From Christensenella sp036660175 (GTDB lineage: Bacteria > Bacillota > Clostridia > Christensenellales > Christensenellaceae), in assembly GCA_036660175.1 (NCBI GenBank), contig JAVXBD010000008.1:1-33485 (forward strand): DNA of 33,485 nt. The letters are read 5' to 3'. Each line of letters starts with the position of its first letter. Position 1 is the stretch's first letter. Below, one piece after another: positions 25,001-31,849 of this stretch. The notes under the pieces were generated by a model. It was not told the origin of the DNA. It made no database searches and was given only the letters and a program-made list of their open reading frames with translations. The position numbers were made by a program, and so were the translations under genes.

Positions 25001-25310
25001 GCGTGATACCAAGTTTGATGCGGCATCTACGGCACGGCATTATGATAAAAAGGAATTGGAAACGGTGCTTAAATTTACTGAAAAACTGGTGACAGATGCG
25101 GTTTCTAAAATTAAAGAAGGTGAAAACGAAATTTTGCCAGTACTGGTGGCACACACACAAACACCGTGTACATATTGCGATTATATCAGTATTTGCAGAG
25201 CAGATGACCAAACCAAAAGACAGGTCGAAACTATGAATAAAGAAAGTGCGTTTGCATTGATTCAAGAAAAAATGAAGCCAACTTTGGCAAAAAAAGAGGA
25301 AAAGAAATGA
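22077..25310 (+). CDS. addB: ATP-dependent nuclease subunit AddB
   Basis: AddB (1077 residues) is the partner of AddA in the RecBCD-like double-strand break end-processing enzyme. The C-terminal nuclease domain is intact: D882-Y883-K884 lie in IVDYKTSQ, and C736 (SCPYKHF) together with C1031, C1034 and C1040 (CTYCDYISIC) match the four cysteines of the AddB iron-sulfur cluster. The N-terminus reads EFVLGRTASKRDETII, where other AddB proteins have a Walker A motif ending GSGK; here GK is absent. The start at 22077 was chosen for its GGGGAG 10 bases upstream and fit to the family. Its TGA overlaps the addA start (ATGA). Confidence 0.94.
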   Translation: MSVEFVLGRTASKRDETIIDRIGALIKNDCLNNVLVVVPPQSTYITECMILDRLRAKGMMGICVQSPARICDRVLEETFGRAVASIDAAGKSMIIKLILDEKKYSLASLYRCAKKSDMPMQLAEIISELKTLDITPEMLRELPVENDHTAAKFCDIAKIYECFNEMKQGIMDNEDKINLVIEHMKEAEFIKSSHVIVHGFDMYNAQTVRFIKALMNTARDTTISFLYAEPSAPDADVYGICNENREKFIDDAMKLGLTNTVVEEDRKISADLLNIERNLYTYTPQKKRKAQDVSLVSAASMDEEIRAVSAQIAYLTQKCGYRFSQIAVVCADALAYAPKVKQRFDEANIPCFVGEKRPLCMSEFCEFILSAIELMQGRLKKDTILAHIKTGFCEVDMQQISILQNYAFCNIRDGFAFTHPFSTESAERARLAVMNPIELMRKRANRKVSAVQLIDILMQYLSEMDVTKKLSDKIERMKEQELFESAEFNTQVFERCMKILQQAKEIVKDKPIGKTQMLKMIRAGFDAQSIGVIPPGANEVNFGDISYVRLADIRVLFVMGANEGSLPNYVQTSDILAEHERELLLSKLVGVHYTGNVEKQKLAILKAFSKPSEKLFISYIDDSKSVRSSVIDRLFEMFSEIKTTKAKQIVPMLKQNAYALGAAEFRKIADGTVCTNEEVIAEVLNDTNTDFSELRTLIKNTVTKPNVSAKINFENAQALYGDIAGSASRIESFYSCPYKHFMDYGLHIKAPQEYTINSMDMGSYAHNVLDLVSKEIKAAGKRWGELDEKELTQLVHKQAGEVRLKESKYKLNKHNENVLNAIEKEIVIAANVIKDHTMHAELQPNVTEHWFLQDFDGVQIQGVIDRIDTAEIDGKQYFSIVDYKTSQKDFHLYKLANGIGIQLAIYIMAAMELLGNDAQFAGANYFTIHLPIFEEPTEMDDEFKMNGIIGTNEDLTGELYGVKMRGIYALKLNIKRDTKFDAASTARHYDKKELETVLKFTEKLVTDAVSKIKEGENEILPVLVAHTQTPCTYCDYISICRADDQTKRQVETMNKESAFALIQEKMKPTLAKKEEKK

Positions 25311-28300
25311 AGCTGACACAAAAACAACAAGAGGCTGTGGATACACAAAGCAAGAAAGTACTGATTTCTGCGGCGGCGGGAAGCGGTAAAACAAGTGTGC
25401 TTGCCAAACGAGTTGCACGGCTTGTGCGGGACGGTGTGGATATTCGTAATATTTTAGTAATGACTTTTACAAATGCAGCAGCAGCAGAGATGAAACAGCG
25501 CATTTCACGTGAGATTCTTACACATGCAGCAGAGAGTAAACGCTTACAGGAGCAGGCGGAATATGTTGGATTGGCGGATATTTCTACGTTTCATAGCTTT
25601 TGCGGGAAAGTGATTCGGCAGAATTATGAGCTGTTGGGGATTTCACCAAATTTCAGAATTGCAGCAGAAAACGAATCAAAGATGCTGAAAAACAATGCAA
25701 TCCGTGAAATGTTTGATTTGCTTTATGAGCAGCAGGATGAAGATTTTTTACGCTTGATGAAACGATATACAAAACGTGGGAATGATGCACAATTGGCGCA
25801 GCAGATTATTCGGATTTATAATTATATGATGAGCAAGCCACGTCCGTTTGAATGGGTACAAAAAACTTTGGAACGGGATTTATCTGCATATATTTCTAAT
25901 CTGAAGATCGAATATGAAAAAATGCTGTTTGAGTATTTGGAGAATGCAGAGCGTTTGTTTTTGCTGGCACAGGAGTATTCAGAAAATTATGATATGGAAC
26001 AGGAAAAAAGAGACGGCGAAGCAGTGCAGCTGGTGCAGCAGATGATTGCGTGTGCAAAAAAAGATGGATTTGGCATTATGATCGAACGGTTTTATGGGAT
26101 TAGTATCCCACGAATGAAATCAAAATTAGCAGAAGAGCATAAAGAAGTAATTGAGCCGCTTAGAGCGGCAGGAAAGGCAATCCTAAAAAAAGTACAGGAG
26201 GAGAAAAATTTCTCGGATTTTGAGAAAAATGCAGAGATACAGCTTGCGCATACGAAAGAAGATGTAAAGGCATTCATCAAATTTGTACGCATTTTTAAAA
26301 ATCGATATAGTGTAAAAAAGAGTGATGCAAACACGCTGGATTATGAAGATTTGCAGCATTTTACATTGCGTGTTTTTGAGGATAAGACGTGCAGAGAGCA
26401 GTATGCTAAAAAATACGAGCATATCTTTGTGGACGAATATCAAGATACAAACCCTGTGCAGGAAGAGATTATCAAGGCACTGGAGAACGAAAACTGTCTA
26501 TTTATGGTGGGTGATATTAAGCAGAGCATTTATAAGTTTCGATTGGCAGATCCTATGATTTTTAAACAAAAAGCGTTGGAATTTCATGAGGGCAAAGATG
26601 CGGACAAACAAGTGATTACCATGAATGACAATTTTAGAAGTATGGGCGGTGTAATTGATGCAGTAAACGGCGTGATGGGTCATGTAATGAGCGAACAATT
26701 GGGAGAAATTGTATATGATGACAGCGAAAAGCTCCTGCAAAATATAGAAGGCGGAAAGACGGAAATTTTGCTGTGTGAAAGATATGATGCAGAGGACGAG
26801 GAAAGCCAAGATAAGTACGAGGCACAGGCAAACATGATTGCAAACAGCATTGAGCAGGTTTTGCAGGATGAGGTGTTGGACAAAGATACAAAGTGCTTAC
26901 GAAGCGTTGCCTATGCGGATATTGCGGTATTGATGCGTTCCCGCTCAGGCATGACAAGTGCGCTCAAAAACGAATTTGATAGGCGCAATATTCCGTGCGT
27001 GATTGATATTGAGCAGTCAAAGGATATTATAGAAATTGAACTTTTCGTAAATGTACTGAAATTAGTGGATAATTTTGATCAGGATATTGCGCTTTTAAGT
27101 GTGATGAGGTCGTTTATCGGCGGATTCGACGAAAATGATTTTGTGAAAATCCGGTTGTGCGCACACGACAAAGATGCTGCTTTTTATGAGGCGATGAAGC
27201 AGTATGAAAGGCTTGCTGATGAGGAATTAAAACAAAGAATTAAAAAATTTATTGCTAAAATTGCAGATTTAAAAGAGCGTGAGCGTGCTTTTGCATTAGG
27301 AGATTTTGTGCTGTATGCGGCGCAGGCGTTTCACTTTGAAACTTATATTGCGTGCAGCACTGGCGGAGAGTTTAAACAAAACGCATTTTATCAGTTTTTG
27401 GATATGACGGTGGGGCTGATTACGCAGAATAGCTTGTATCTGCTCTTAAAAGAGTTGGCGGATATAAAAAAACGTGAGGGTTGTTATGTTCGTACCAATG
27501 CAGGTGCAAGCGACAGCAACTGTATACGTGTGATGACGATTCATGGTTCAAAGGGGTTGGAATTTCCAATTGTATACATTGCAGGAATGGATGCAAAGTT
27601 TAATTTGCGAGATTTGAATGATGATATACTCATTCACTCTGATTTTGGACTGATGCCAAAATATACAGACGAGGACCAATTTTTGAGCAAAAACACCGTT
27701 GAACGCACCATTGCACAGCGCCTGCTGACAGCAGAATATCAATCAGAAGAACTGCGTGTACTGTATGTGGCGATGACTCGTGCAAGAAACAGGTTGTTTT
27801 TGACAGGCTGTGTGCGTAATTTTGAAAAACAGCGTGTCAAGTGGGCGGCAATGTTTATTACGCAGGATTATGGAAGTGCAACTTGTATGCTTGATTGGGT
27901 GATGAGTGCGCACGACGAGATTGAAGTGAGATATACATGTGAGCAGTCGGGCGGTGTACAGGCAAAAAACATTGATGTGAATGCCTATATGCGTGGGATT
28001 CCTGCACCTTCAAAAGAGTTGTTGTGCCTAAAAAAGCAAAGTATTGTACCTGCAAAAGTATCGGTGAGTGCAGTTAAAAAATCTCGTGGAAAATATGCAA
28101 AGAGCTTTTTTATGGCAGACGTACAGAATGATGACGAAATTACAGGTGCAAGACTGGGTACGCTGATACACAGTATGATGGAGCGTGTGATTTTTCGCAA
28201 TGAAAGTGTCAAGAAAATTGCAGAGGAAATGCTGGAGCATGAGATACTCAGCCAAAAAGAATATGAGGCGATTACAAAGAACGAGAAGATGATTGGTGAT

Positions 28301-28639
28301 TTTTTGAATACGGAAATTTATGTACGCATAAAAAGTGCAAAGCGGGTATTGCGTGAGCAGCCTTTTAACCTGCGTGCTGCGGCAAGCGACCTTGGCTTTT
28401 TTGGAAACGAAGCGATGCTGGTACAGGGAATTTTGGATTTGGCTTTTTTGGAGGAGGGGCAGTGGGTGCTTTTGGATTATAAGACGGACAGAGTGACGGC
28501 GCAAACTGTAAAAGAAGCGGCGGAGGGGTATAAAATACAGCTTGATTTATACGCTCGTGCGCTTGCTGATATTACGGGGATTCCTGTCAAACAGAAATAC
28601 TTGTATTTTTTAAGGTTGGGAAAAACGGTAGAGGTGTAA
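25307..28639 (+). CDS. addA: ATP-dependent helicase/nuclease subunit AddA
   Basis: AddA (1110 residues) is the UvrD-like motor and a nuclease of the AddAB complex. Helicase motifs in order: Walker A SAAAGSGKT (K28), TFTNAAAAEM (Ia), VDEYQDTNP (II), GDIKQSIYKFR (III), IHGSKGLEFP (V) and YVAMTRARNR (VI). The RecB-type nuclease domain has GILDLAF and LLDYKTD (D1057, K1059). It is somewhat shorter than Bacillus AddA (about 1230). It overlaps addB by 4 bases (ATGA), so both subunits are produced together. Confidence 0.97.
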   Translation: MKLTQKQQEAVDTQSKKVLISAAAGSGKTSVLAKRVARLVRDGVDIRNILVMTFTNAAAAEMKQRISREILTHAAESKRLQEQAEYVGLADISTFHSFCGKVIRQNYELLGISPNFRIAAENESKMLKNNAIREMFDLLYEQQDEDFLRLMKRYTKRGNDAQLAQQIIRIYNYMMSKPRPFEWVQKTLERDLSAYISNLKIEYEKMLFEYLENAERLFLLAQEYSENYDMEQEKRDGEAVQLVQQMIACAKKDGFGIMIERFYGISIPRMKSKLAEEHKEVIEPLRAAGKAILKKVQEEKNFSDFEKNAEIQLAHTKEDVKAFIKFVRIFKNRYSVKKSDANTLDYEDLQHFTLRVFEDKTCREQYAKKYEHIFVDEYQDTNPVQEEIIKALENENCLFMVGDIKQSIYKFRLADPMIFKQKALEFHEGKDADKQVITMNDNFRSMGGVIDAVNGVMGHVMSEQLGEIVYDDSEKLLQNIEGGKTEILLCERYDAEDEESQDKYEAQANMIANSIEQVLQDEVLDKDTKCLRSVAYADIAVLMRSRSGMTSALKNEFDRRNIPCVIDIEQSKDIIEIELFVNVLKLVDNFDQDIALLSVMRSFIGGFDENDFVKIRLCAHDKDAAFYEAMKQYERLADEELKQRIKKFIAKIADLKERERAFALGDFVLYAAQAFHFETYIACSTGGEFKQNAFYQFLDMTVGLITQNSLYLLLKELADIKKREGCYVRTNAGASDSNCIRVMTIHGSKGLEFPIVYIAGMDAKFNLRDLNDDILIHSDFGLMPKYTDEDQFLSKNTVERTIAQRLLTAEYQSEELRVLYVAMTRARNRLFLTGCVRNFEKQRVKWAAMFITQDYGSATCMLDWVMSAHDEIEVRYTCEQSGGVQAKNIDVNAYMRGIPAPSKELLCLKKQSIVPAKVSVSAVKKSRGKYAKSFFMADVQNDDEITGARLGTLIHSMMERVIFRNESVKKIAEEMLEHEILSQKEYEAITKNEKMIGDFLNTEIYVRIKSAKRVLREQPFNLRAAASDLGFFGNEAMLVQGILDLAFLEEGQWVLLDYKTDRVTAQTVKEAAEGYKIQLDLYARALADITGIPVKQKYLYFLRLGKTVEV

Positions 28640-28646
28640 AAAATTG

Positions 28647-29018
28647 ATGATTAAAAAAATCGACCATGTGGTGATTACCACAGAGAAAATGGAAGCGTGC
28701 ATAGCCTTTTATAAAAAAATTGGATTTGAAGCACGGGAATCGTCTGGCAGGCAGGAGCTTTTTGCGGGGGATTTTAAAATCAATGTGCATATTAGAGGCG
28801 GAGAACTGCACCCTCATGCGCAAAATGTGATGTCGGGGAGTGCAGATTTATGCTTGGAAGTGGGCGGAGATATTCATCAGCTTAAGGAAGAATTTATTGG
28901 AAAAGGAATAGAGATTGAGCTTGGTGTTGTGGCACGCATGGGAGCAATGGGGCCGATGAAATCGCTTTATATAAGAGATGTGGACGGCAATTTGATTGAG
29001 TTTTGCTCGTATGAGTAA
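28647..29018 (+). CDS. VOC-family (glyoxalase/dioxygenase fold) protein
   Basis: This 123-residue protein has the vicinal oxygen chelate fold, a single pair of beta-alpha-beta-beta-beta modules. It begins MIKKIDHVVITTEKMEACIA with FYKKIGFEARE; the second module ends YIRDVDGNLIEFCSY. H8 (DHVV) and the terminal E (IEF) are at usual metal-ligand positions. Relatives are annotated as VOC family virulence proteins or glyoxalases, but the substrate is unknown. GAGGTG at the end of addA could serve ATG 28647; a TTG directly before it (28644) is an alternative start. It is the last gene of the add transcript. Confidence 0.85.
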   Translation: MIKKIDHVVITTEKMEACIAFYKKIGFEARESSGRQELFAGDFKINVHIRGGELHPHAQNVMSGSADLCLEVGGDIHQLKEEFIGKGIEIELGVVARMGAMGPMKSLYIRDVDGNLIEFCSYE

Positions 29019-29207
29019 GAAAAAGATGATTAGAAAAAAGGCAGCTAAAAGCATGTAATATGAAAAACAATGCAAATCATATAAAGTATGAATAGTGGTA
29101 TTTGTAGTTTGCCGTCATTGATTTAAAATGGGAACATGAGTGTGGCAAGTAAAAACAAAAAGCAGTATCTATGGATTTTACACTGCTGGCATTTGTGCGG
29201 CTATCTG

Positions 29208-29251
29208 TAAGCATATCAGATTCGAACGATACGGTTTTCAAACAGAATTTT
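29208..29251 (-). repeat. 44-bp repeat, copy 2 (inverted relative to copy 1)
   Basis: This is the exact reverse complement of 86-129 with no mismatch over 44 bases. Read on the minus strand it coincides with the last codons and the stop of the possible remnant frame 29216-29386. Sequences beyond the 44 bases differ from those at copy 1. Perfect identity over this length cannot be chance. Confidence 0.9.
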
Positions 29252-29386
29252 CAGATTATTTATGTAATCTATCATGAATTTGAACCAATTGAATGTATTT
29301 TCAAAGAATTCTAAGAAACAGCGGATAATAAACCGATTCGGCGGAGCATCATTGCGCTTATAGTCCTTATTGGAGTAAATGTATTT
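29216..29386 (-). pseudogene. Possible C-terminal remnant of a decayed gene
   Basis: The minus strand is open for 56 codons before a TGA at 29216-29218. It is bounded upstream by an in-frame stop and has no start with a ribosome binding site. The product has protein-like composition: it begins KYIYSNKDYKRNDAPPNRF, runs through LEFFENTFNWFKFMIDYINN and ends KILFENRIVRI. The last 11 residues and stop lie in the 44-bp repeat, so the repeat may be the 3' end of a gene or mobile element once present twice. I do not recognise a family, and chance openness in AT-rich DNA is possible. Confidence 0.3.
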
Positions 29387-29404
29387 TCAATCTTCAAATC
29401 ATAT

Positions 29405-29441
29405 AAAAAGGCGAGTACTTTCAATAGTGGCTCGCCTTTTT
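29405..29441. terminator. Bidirectional intrinsic terminator between addBA-VOC and lplA
   Basis: AAAAAGGCGAG (29405-29415) pairs over 11 bp with CTCGCCTTTTT (29431-29441) around a 15-base loop. The arms give a T-run on both strands, so it can end leftward lplA transcription (its stop is 21 bases away) and rightward read-through from the VOC gene. Confidence 0.9.
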
Positions 29442-29461
29442 GTCTTTCAATTTGTATGCGG

Positions 29462-30454
29462 TTAATATTTTTGCTGTAAAATATATTCTGATAAATCCTC
29501 AGCAATTTTTGATTGCTCAGGAGTGGCTTTGATTTGTCTGAGGCGAGCTGCTAATTCATCAGATTGGAATACACAGCCAACGAGCTGTTTTGGAATGGAC
29601 GATAGGAAATCAGCGTCCATTGCATCTGAATAAAGATGAGCTTGTGTAATTTTGGCATCTGAAAGGCAGAGCAAAAGCTCTATACCGCCCCAATCAAATC
29701 GTGTTTTTAGCGTAATATCAAACTTTGGAGATTGCCCAAAAAGCCATTCCCAGCTTGCATTGCGCTTTTCGATTTCTGCGATTTCTGCACGTGCCGCATC
29801 ACTAAACGCATAGGGTGTAATTTCGCCATATTCTGCAATAAAGCTTTGCTTTAAGGCTTCTTCCATGCTTTGCGGTGTAATGGCAGGATTTAGCTCCTTT
29901 AGATTTACAACACGAGAGCGTACCGAGGCGATGCCCTTAGATTCGATTTTATCTTTGGAAACCGCAAGATATTCGGATAATTTTGTCATGTTGGCATCAA
30001 TTAAGATTGTTCCATGATGAAAAGCACCGTTTTTGCGAAAACAAAAAGCATTTCCTGAAAATTTTCTGTCGCCAGCCATAATATCGTTTCGGCCTGAAAA
30101 AGCCGCATCAATGCCAAAACTTTTTGCAGCGTCAAGCATCACTTTTAGCTGTCTGTGCAAGTCATAGTTTTCTTTGTCAACAATAAAAGAAAAATTCAGA
30201 TTGCCGCTGTCATGAAAAACAGCACCGCCGCCAGAGATTCTGCGTGCGAGCTTACCGCCGTCAGCAATCAGCTTTTCGTGTCGGCATTCCGCCCAAGCGT
30301 TTTGATTTTTGCCAATAATAACGGAATCATGATGTGTATAAAGATACAGCACAATTTCTCCAGAATTTATATGATTAAGCATATATTCCTCAATGGCAAG
30401 CGTATTGTGCGGATTGTTACTTTCGTTTACGTAATAATAAAATTTGTTAAGCAT
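29462..30454 (-). CDS. lplA: Lipoate-protein ligase A
   Basis: This 330-residue enzyme activates free lipoate with ATP and attaches it to lysines of lipoyl domains such as GcvH or E2 subunits. Motifs: RRISGGGAVFHD (residues 71-82) and KFSGNA with the catalytic lysine K131, followed by HHGTIL. The C-terminal accessory domain is present, so it is a full-length scavenging ligase. AAAGGA lies about 7 bases before the ATG. It is the only leftward gene apart from ZIP. No lipoyl-accepting protein is encoded in the window. Confidence 0.94.
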   Translation of the reverse strand: MLNKFYYYVNESNNPHNTLAIEEYMLNHINSGEIVLYLYTHHDSVIIGKNQNAWAECRHEKLIADGGKLARRISGGGAVFHDSGNLNFSFIVDKENYDLHRQLKVMLDAAKSFGIDAAFSGRNDIMAGDRKFSGNAFCFRKNGAFHHGTILIDANMTKLSEYLAVSKDKIESKGIASVRSRVVNLKELNPAITPQSMEEALKQSFIAEYGEITPYAFSDAARAEIAEIEKRNASWEWLFGQSPKFDITLKTRFDWGGIELLLCLSDAKITQAHLYSDAMDADFLSSIPKQLVGCVFQSDELAARLRQIKATPEQSKIAEDLSEYILQQKY

Positions 30455-30486
30455 GAGGTTTCCTTTCAGATAAAGTGTTATGATTT

Positions 30487-30515
30487 ATTATATGATATTA
30501 CAGAAAGCAGAGCAA
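30487..30515 (-). promoter_or_regulatory. Promoter of lplA
   Basis: On the minus strand TTGCTC (30510-30515) and a perfect TATAAT (30487-30492) are 17 bases apart, about 33 bases before the lplA start. The -35 box lies only 5 bases from that of the divergent PHP promoter. Confidence 0.65.
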
Positions 30516-30520
30516 GGGAT

Positions 30521-30549
30521 TTGCACGAATTGATAAAAAGTATTATTAT
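30521..30549 (+). promoter_or_regulatory. Promoter of the PHP-domain gene
   Basis: TTGCAC (30521-30526) and TATTAT (30544-30549) are 17 bases apart; an overlapping TATAAT at 30547-30552 gives an alternative -10 box. The element is back-to-back with the lplA promoter. Confidence 0.5.
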
Positions 30550-30578
30550 AATAGTAGGAAAAAGGAGCGATGCCAATT

Positions 30579-31283
30579 ATGAAGTTTTATCAAGCGGAAA
30601 CACATTGCCATACAAAGGAAGTCAGCCCATGTTCTCGTATTCCTGCTAAATTTTTGGTGGACAGCGAGGTAGATGCGGGTTATAAATATCTTTTTATTAC
30701 AGACCATTATCATCCTTATGTTCTTGAAAAAGCAGAATTATACGGAAAAACATGGGACGAGCGTATGGATTATTTTATGAGCGGCTATAAAAAAGCGAAA
30801 GAATATGCGCAGGGTAAAGACTTGACTGTGCTTTTAGCGATGGAGATTGTATTTCATATTAACCATGAAACAACGCTGGGCGATGATTTTTTGGTATATG
30901 GCATGGACGAGAAATTTTTGCGTGAAAATCCTTACTTATATAAAATGGAAATCAATGATTTTTATCAATTGATGAAAGAAAACGGTTTTTTAGTTTTTCA
31001 GGCGCATCCCTATCGGTATGGACGTGTTCCGGTTGAGCCTATCTGTTATGATGGAATTGAGATGGTGAACACGCACCCTCGGCATTTTTCAAGGAATGGC
31101 AGGGCGATTGATTTTTGTGCCAAGCATGATTTGCTTGTGATTGGCGGAAGCGATATTCATTCGGAAGAAGATGTTTCACGTGGCGGGGTGATGCTGCCTG
31201 AAGGGATTCAAACACCTATGGATTTTGTTGATTATTACAAAGAAAATGGTTCGCCAGAACTGATTGTGACATTTGGTGCGTGA
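30579..31283 (+). CDS. PHP-domain metal-dependent phosphoesterase
   Basis: This 234-residue PHP-family hydrolase has a distorted TIM-barrel with a multinuclear metal site. Ligand motifs: THCHTKE with H9 and H11, ITDHYHPY with D42/H43, a central MEIVFHIN glutamate, QAHPYRYG, NTHPRHF and the C-terminal GGSDIHSEEDVSRGG. Relatives act on phosphate esters such as nucleotides, histidinol phosphate or oligoribonucleotides; the substrate here cannot be assigned. Two starts are possible, ATG 30570 and ATG 30579. AAGGAG at 30562-30567 is only 2 bases from the first and 11 from the second, so 30579 was chosen. Confidence 0.88.
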   Translation: MKFYQAETHCHTKEVSPCSRIPAKFLVDSEVDAGYKYLFITDHYHPYVLEKAELYGKTWDERMDYFMSGYKKAKEYAQGKDLTVLLAMEIVFHINHETTLGDDFLVYGMDEKFLRENPYLYKMEINDFYQLMKENGFLVFQAHPYRYGRVPVEPICYDGIEMVNTHPRHFSRNGRAIDFCAKHDLLVIGGSDIHSEEDVSRGGVMLPEGIQTPMDFVDYYKENGSPELIVTFGA

Positions 31284-31369
31284 TGAAGAAATTGTGATAA
31301 AAGCAAGAGGATTATTTCATAATTTCGTTTATTTTTCGGTTTATTAGGGTATCAATATATACAACATTC

Positions 31370-31398
31370 TTTGGTTGTGATATATTATAAAATATAAT
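31370..31398 (+). promoter_or_regulatory. Promoter of the DUF1858-rubredoxin-flavoprotein genes, with an overlapping palindrome
   Basis: TTTGGT (31370-31375) and a perfect TATAAT (31393-31398) are 17 bases apart. The -10 box is the right arm of a perfect palindrome, ATTATA (31384-31389), AAA, TATAAT. Such an arrangement could be an operator for a repressor of oxygen-response genes, but it does not exactly match the PerR consensus and may be simple AT-richness. Confidence 0.5.
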
Positions 31399-31447
31399 TG
31401 GTTTTATACCGATACAAAAAGATTGAGGGAAAAGAGGTATTTTTAGA

Positions 31448-31654
31448 ATGGAAAAGAAAGTCACAAAAGAAATGAATATCATGGATATTATCCAAGTTGA
31501 TGAGGGTTGTGCGGAGATTTTTATGGAGGCTGGCATGGGATGCTTAGGATGTGCAGCGGCACATTTTGAAAATCTTGAGCAGGCTTGCGGTGTACACGGC
31601 ATTGATGCAGATGCACTGGAAATAAAACTGAATGAGTATTTGGCAAGTAAATAA
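31448..31654 (+). CDS. DUF1858 domain protein
   Basis: A 68-residue protein made of a single DUF1858 domain: NIMDIIQVDEGCAEIF, then the characteristic GMGCLGCAAAHFENLEQACG, and a helical end. The closely spaced cysteines in MGCLGC are conserved in this family, which is common in anaerobes next to redox genes; the biochemical function is unknown. It precedes rubredoxin by 22 bases in the same operon, which suggests a redox-linked role. Confidence 0.9.
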   Translation: MEKKVTKEMNIMDIIQVDEGCAEIFMEAGMGCLGCAAAHFENLEQACGVHGIDADALEIKLNEYLASK

Positions 31655-31676
31655 TAAAACAAAGGAGAATTTGATA

Positions 31677-31835
31677 ATGGAAAAATATGTATGCACAGTA
31701 TGCGGTTACGTTTATGACGAGGCTGATGGCGATCCAGACAGCGGCGTTGCAGCAGGAACAAAATGGAATGATGTTCCATCGGATTGGGTTTGCCCAGTTT
31801 GCGGAGCGGATAAATCAGCATTTGAAAAGGAATAA
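31677..31835 (+). CDS. Rubredoxin
   Basis: Rubredoxin (52 residues) is a small one-iron electron carrier. The iron ligands are in CTVCGY (C6, C9) and CPVCGA (C39, C42), with the typical YVYDEADGDPDSG and FEKE end. The start at MEKYVC is set by AAAGGAG about 9 bases upstream; the frame is open back to 31632 but that segment overlaps the DUF1858 gene and is unlike rubredoxin. It is the likely electron donor for the flavoprotein encoded 14 bases downstream. Confidence 0.97.
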   Translation: MEKYVCTVCGYVYDEADGDPDSGVAAGTKWNDVPSDWVCPVCGADKSAFEKE

Positions 31836-31849
31836 ACAGGAGGAGAATC

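Larger units (their letters stand above)
29019..29461. other. Intergenic region with repeat, decayed coding remnant and terminator
   Basis: There is no intact gene over about 440 bases. From left to right it holds a short inverted repeat AGCAGT/ACTGCT (29161-29166, 29182-29187), copy 2 of the 44-bp repeat (29208-29251), a hairpin AGATTA/TAATCT (29253-29258, 29265-29270), a possible coding remnant on the minus strand (29216-29386), and a bidirectional terminator (29405-29441). A 13-base string CAAATCATATAAA occurs twice, at about 29075 and 29395. Confidence 0.6.

Noticed and set aside
29405..29441. Repeats at the lplA end as CRISPR or an insertion sequence end
   Set aside because: It is a single symmetric hairpin with T-runs on both strands, which is a bidirectional terminator; there is no repeat array or transposase.
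29311..29505. Minus-strand frame crossing the terminator into the end of lplA
   Set aside because: It reads lplA in the wrong frame and then through the terminator hairpin, so it is not a gene.
31384..31398. Calling the palindrome a PerR box
   Set aside because: PerR sites have the TTATAAT-N-ATTATAA order; this one has the arms ATTATA-N3-TATAAT, so only an unspecified operator is proposed.
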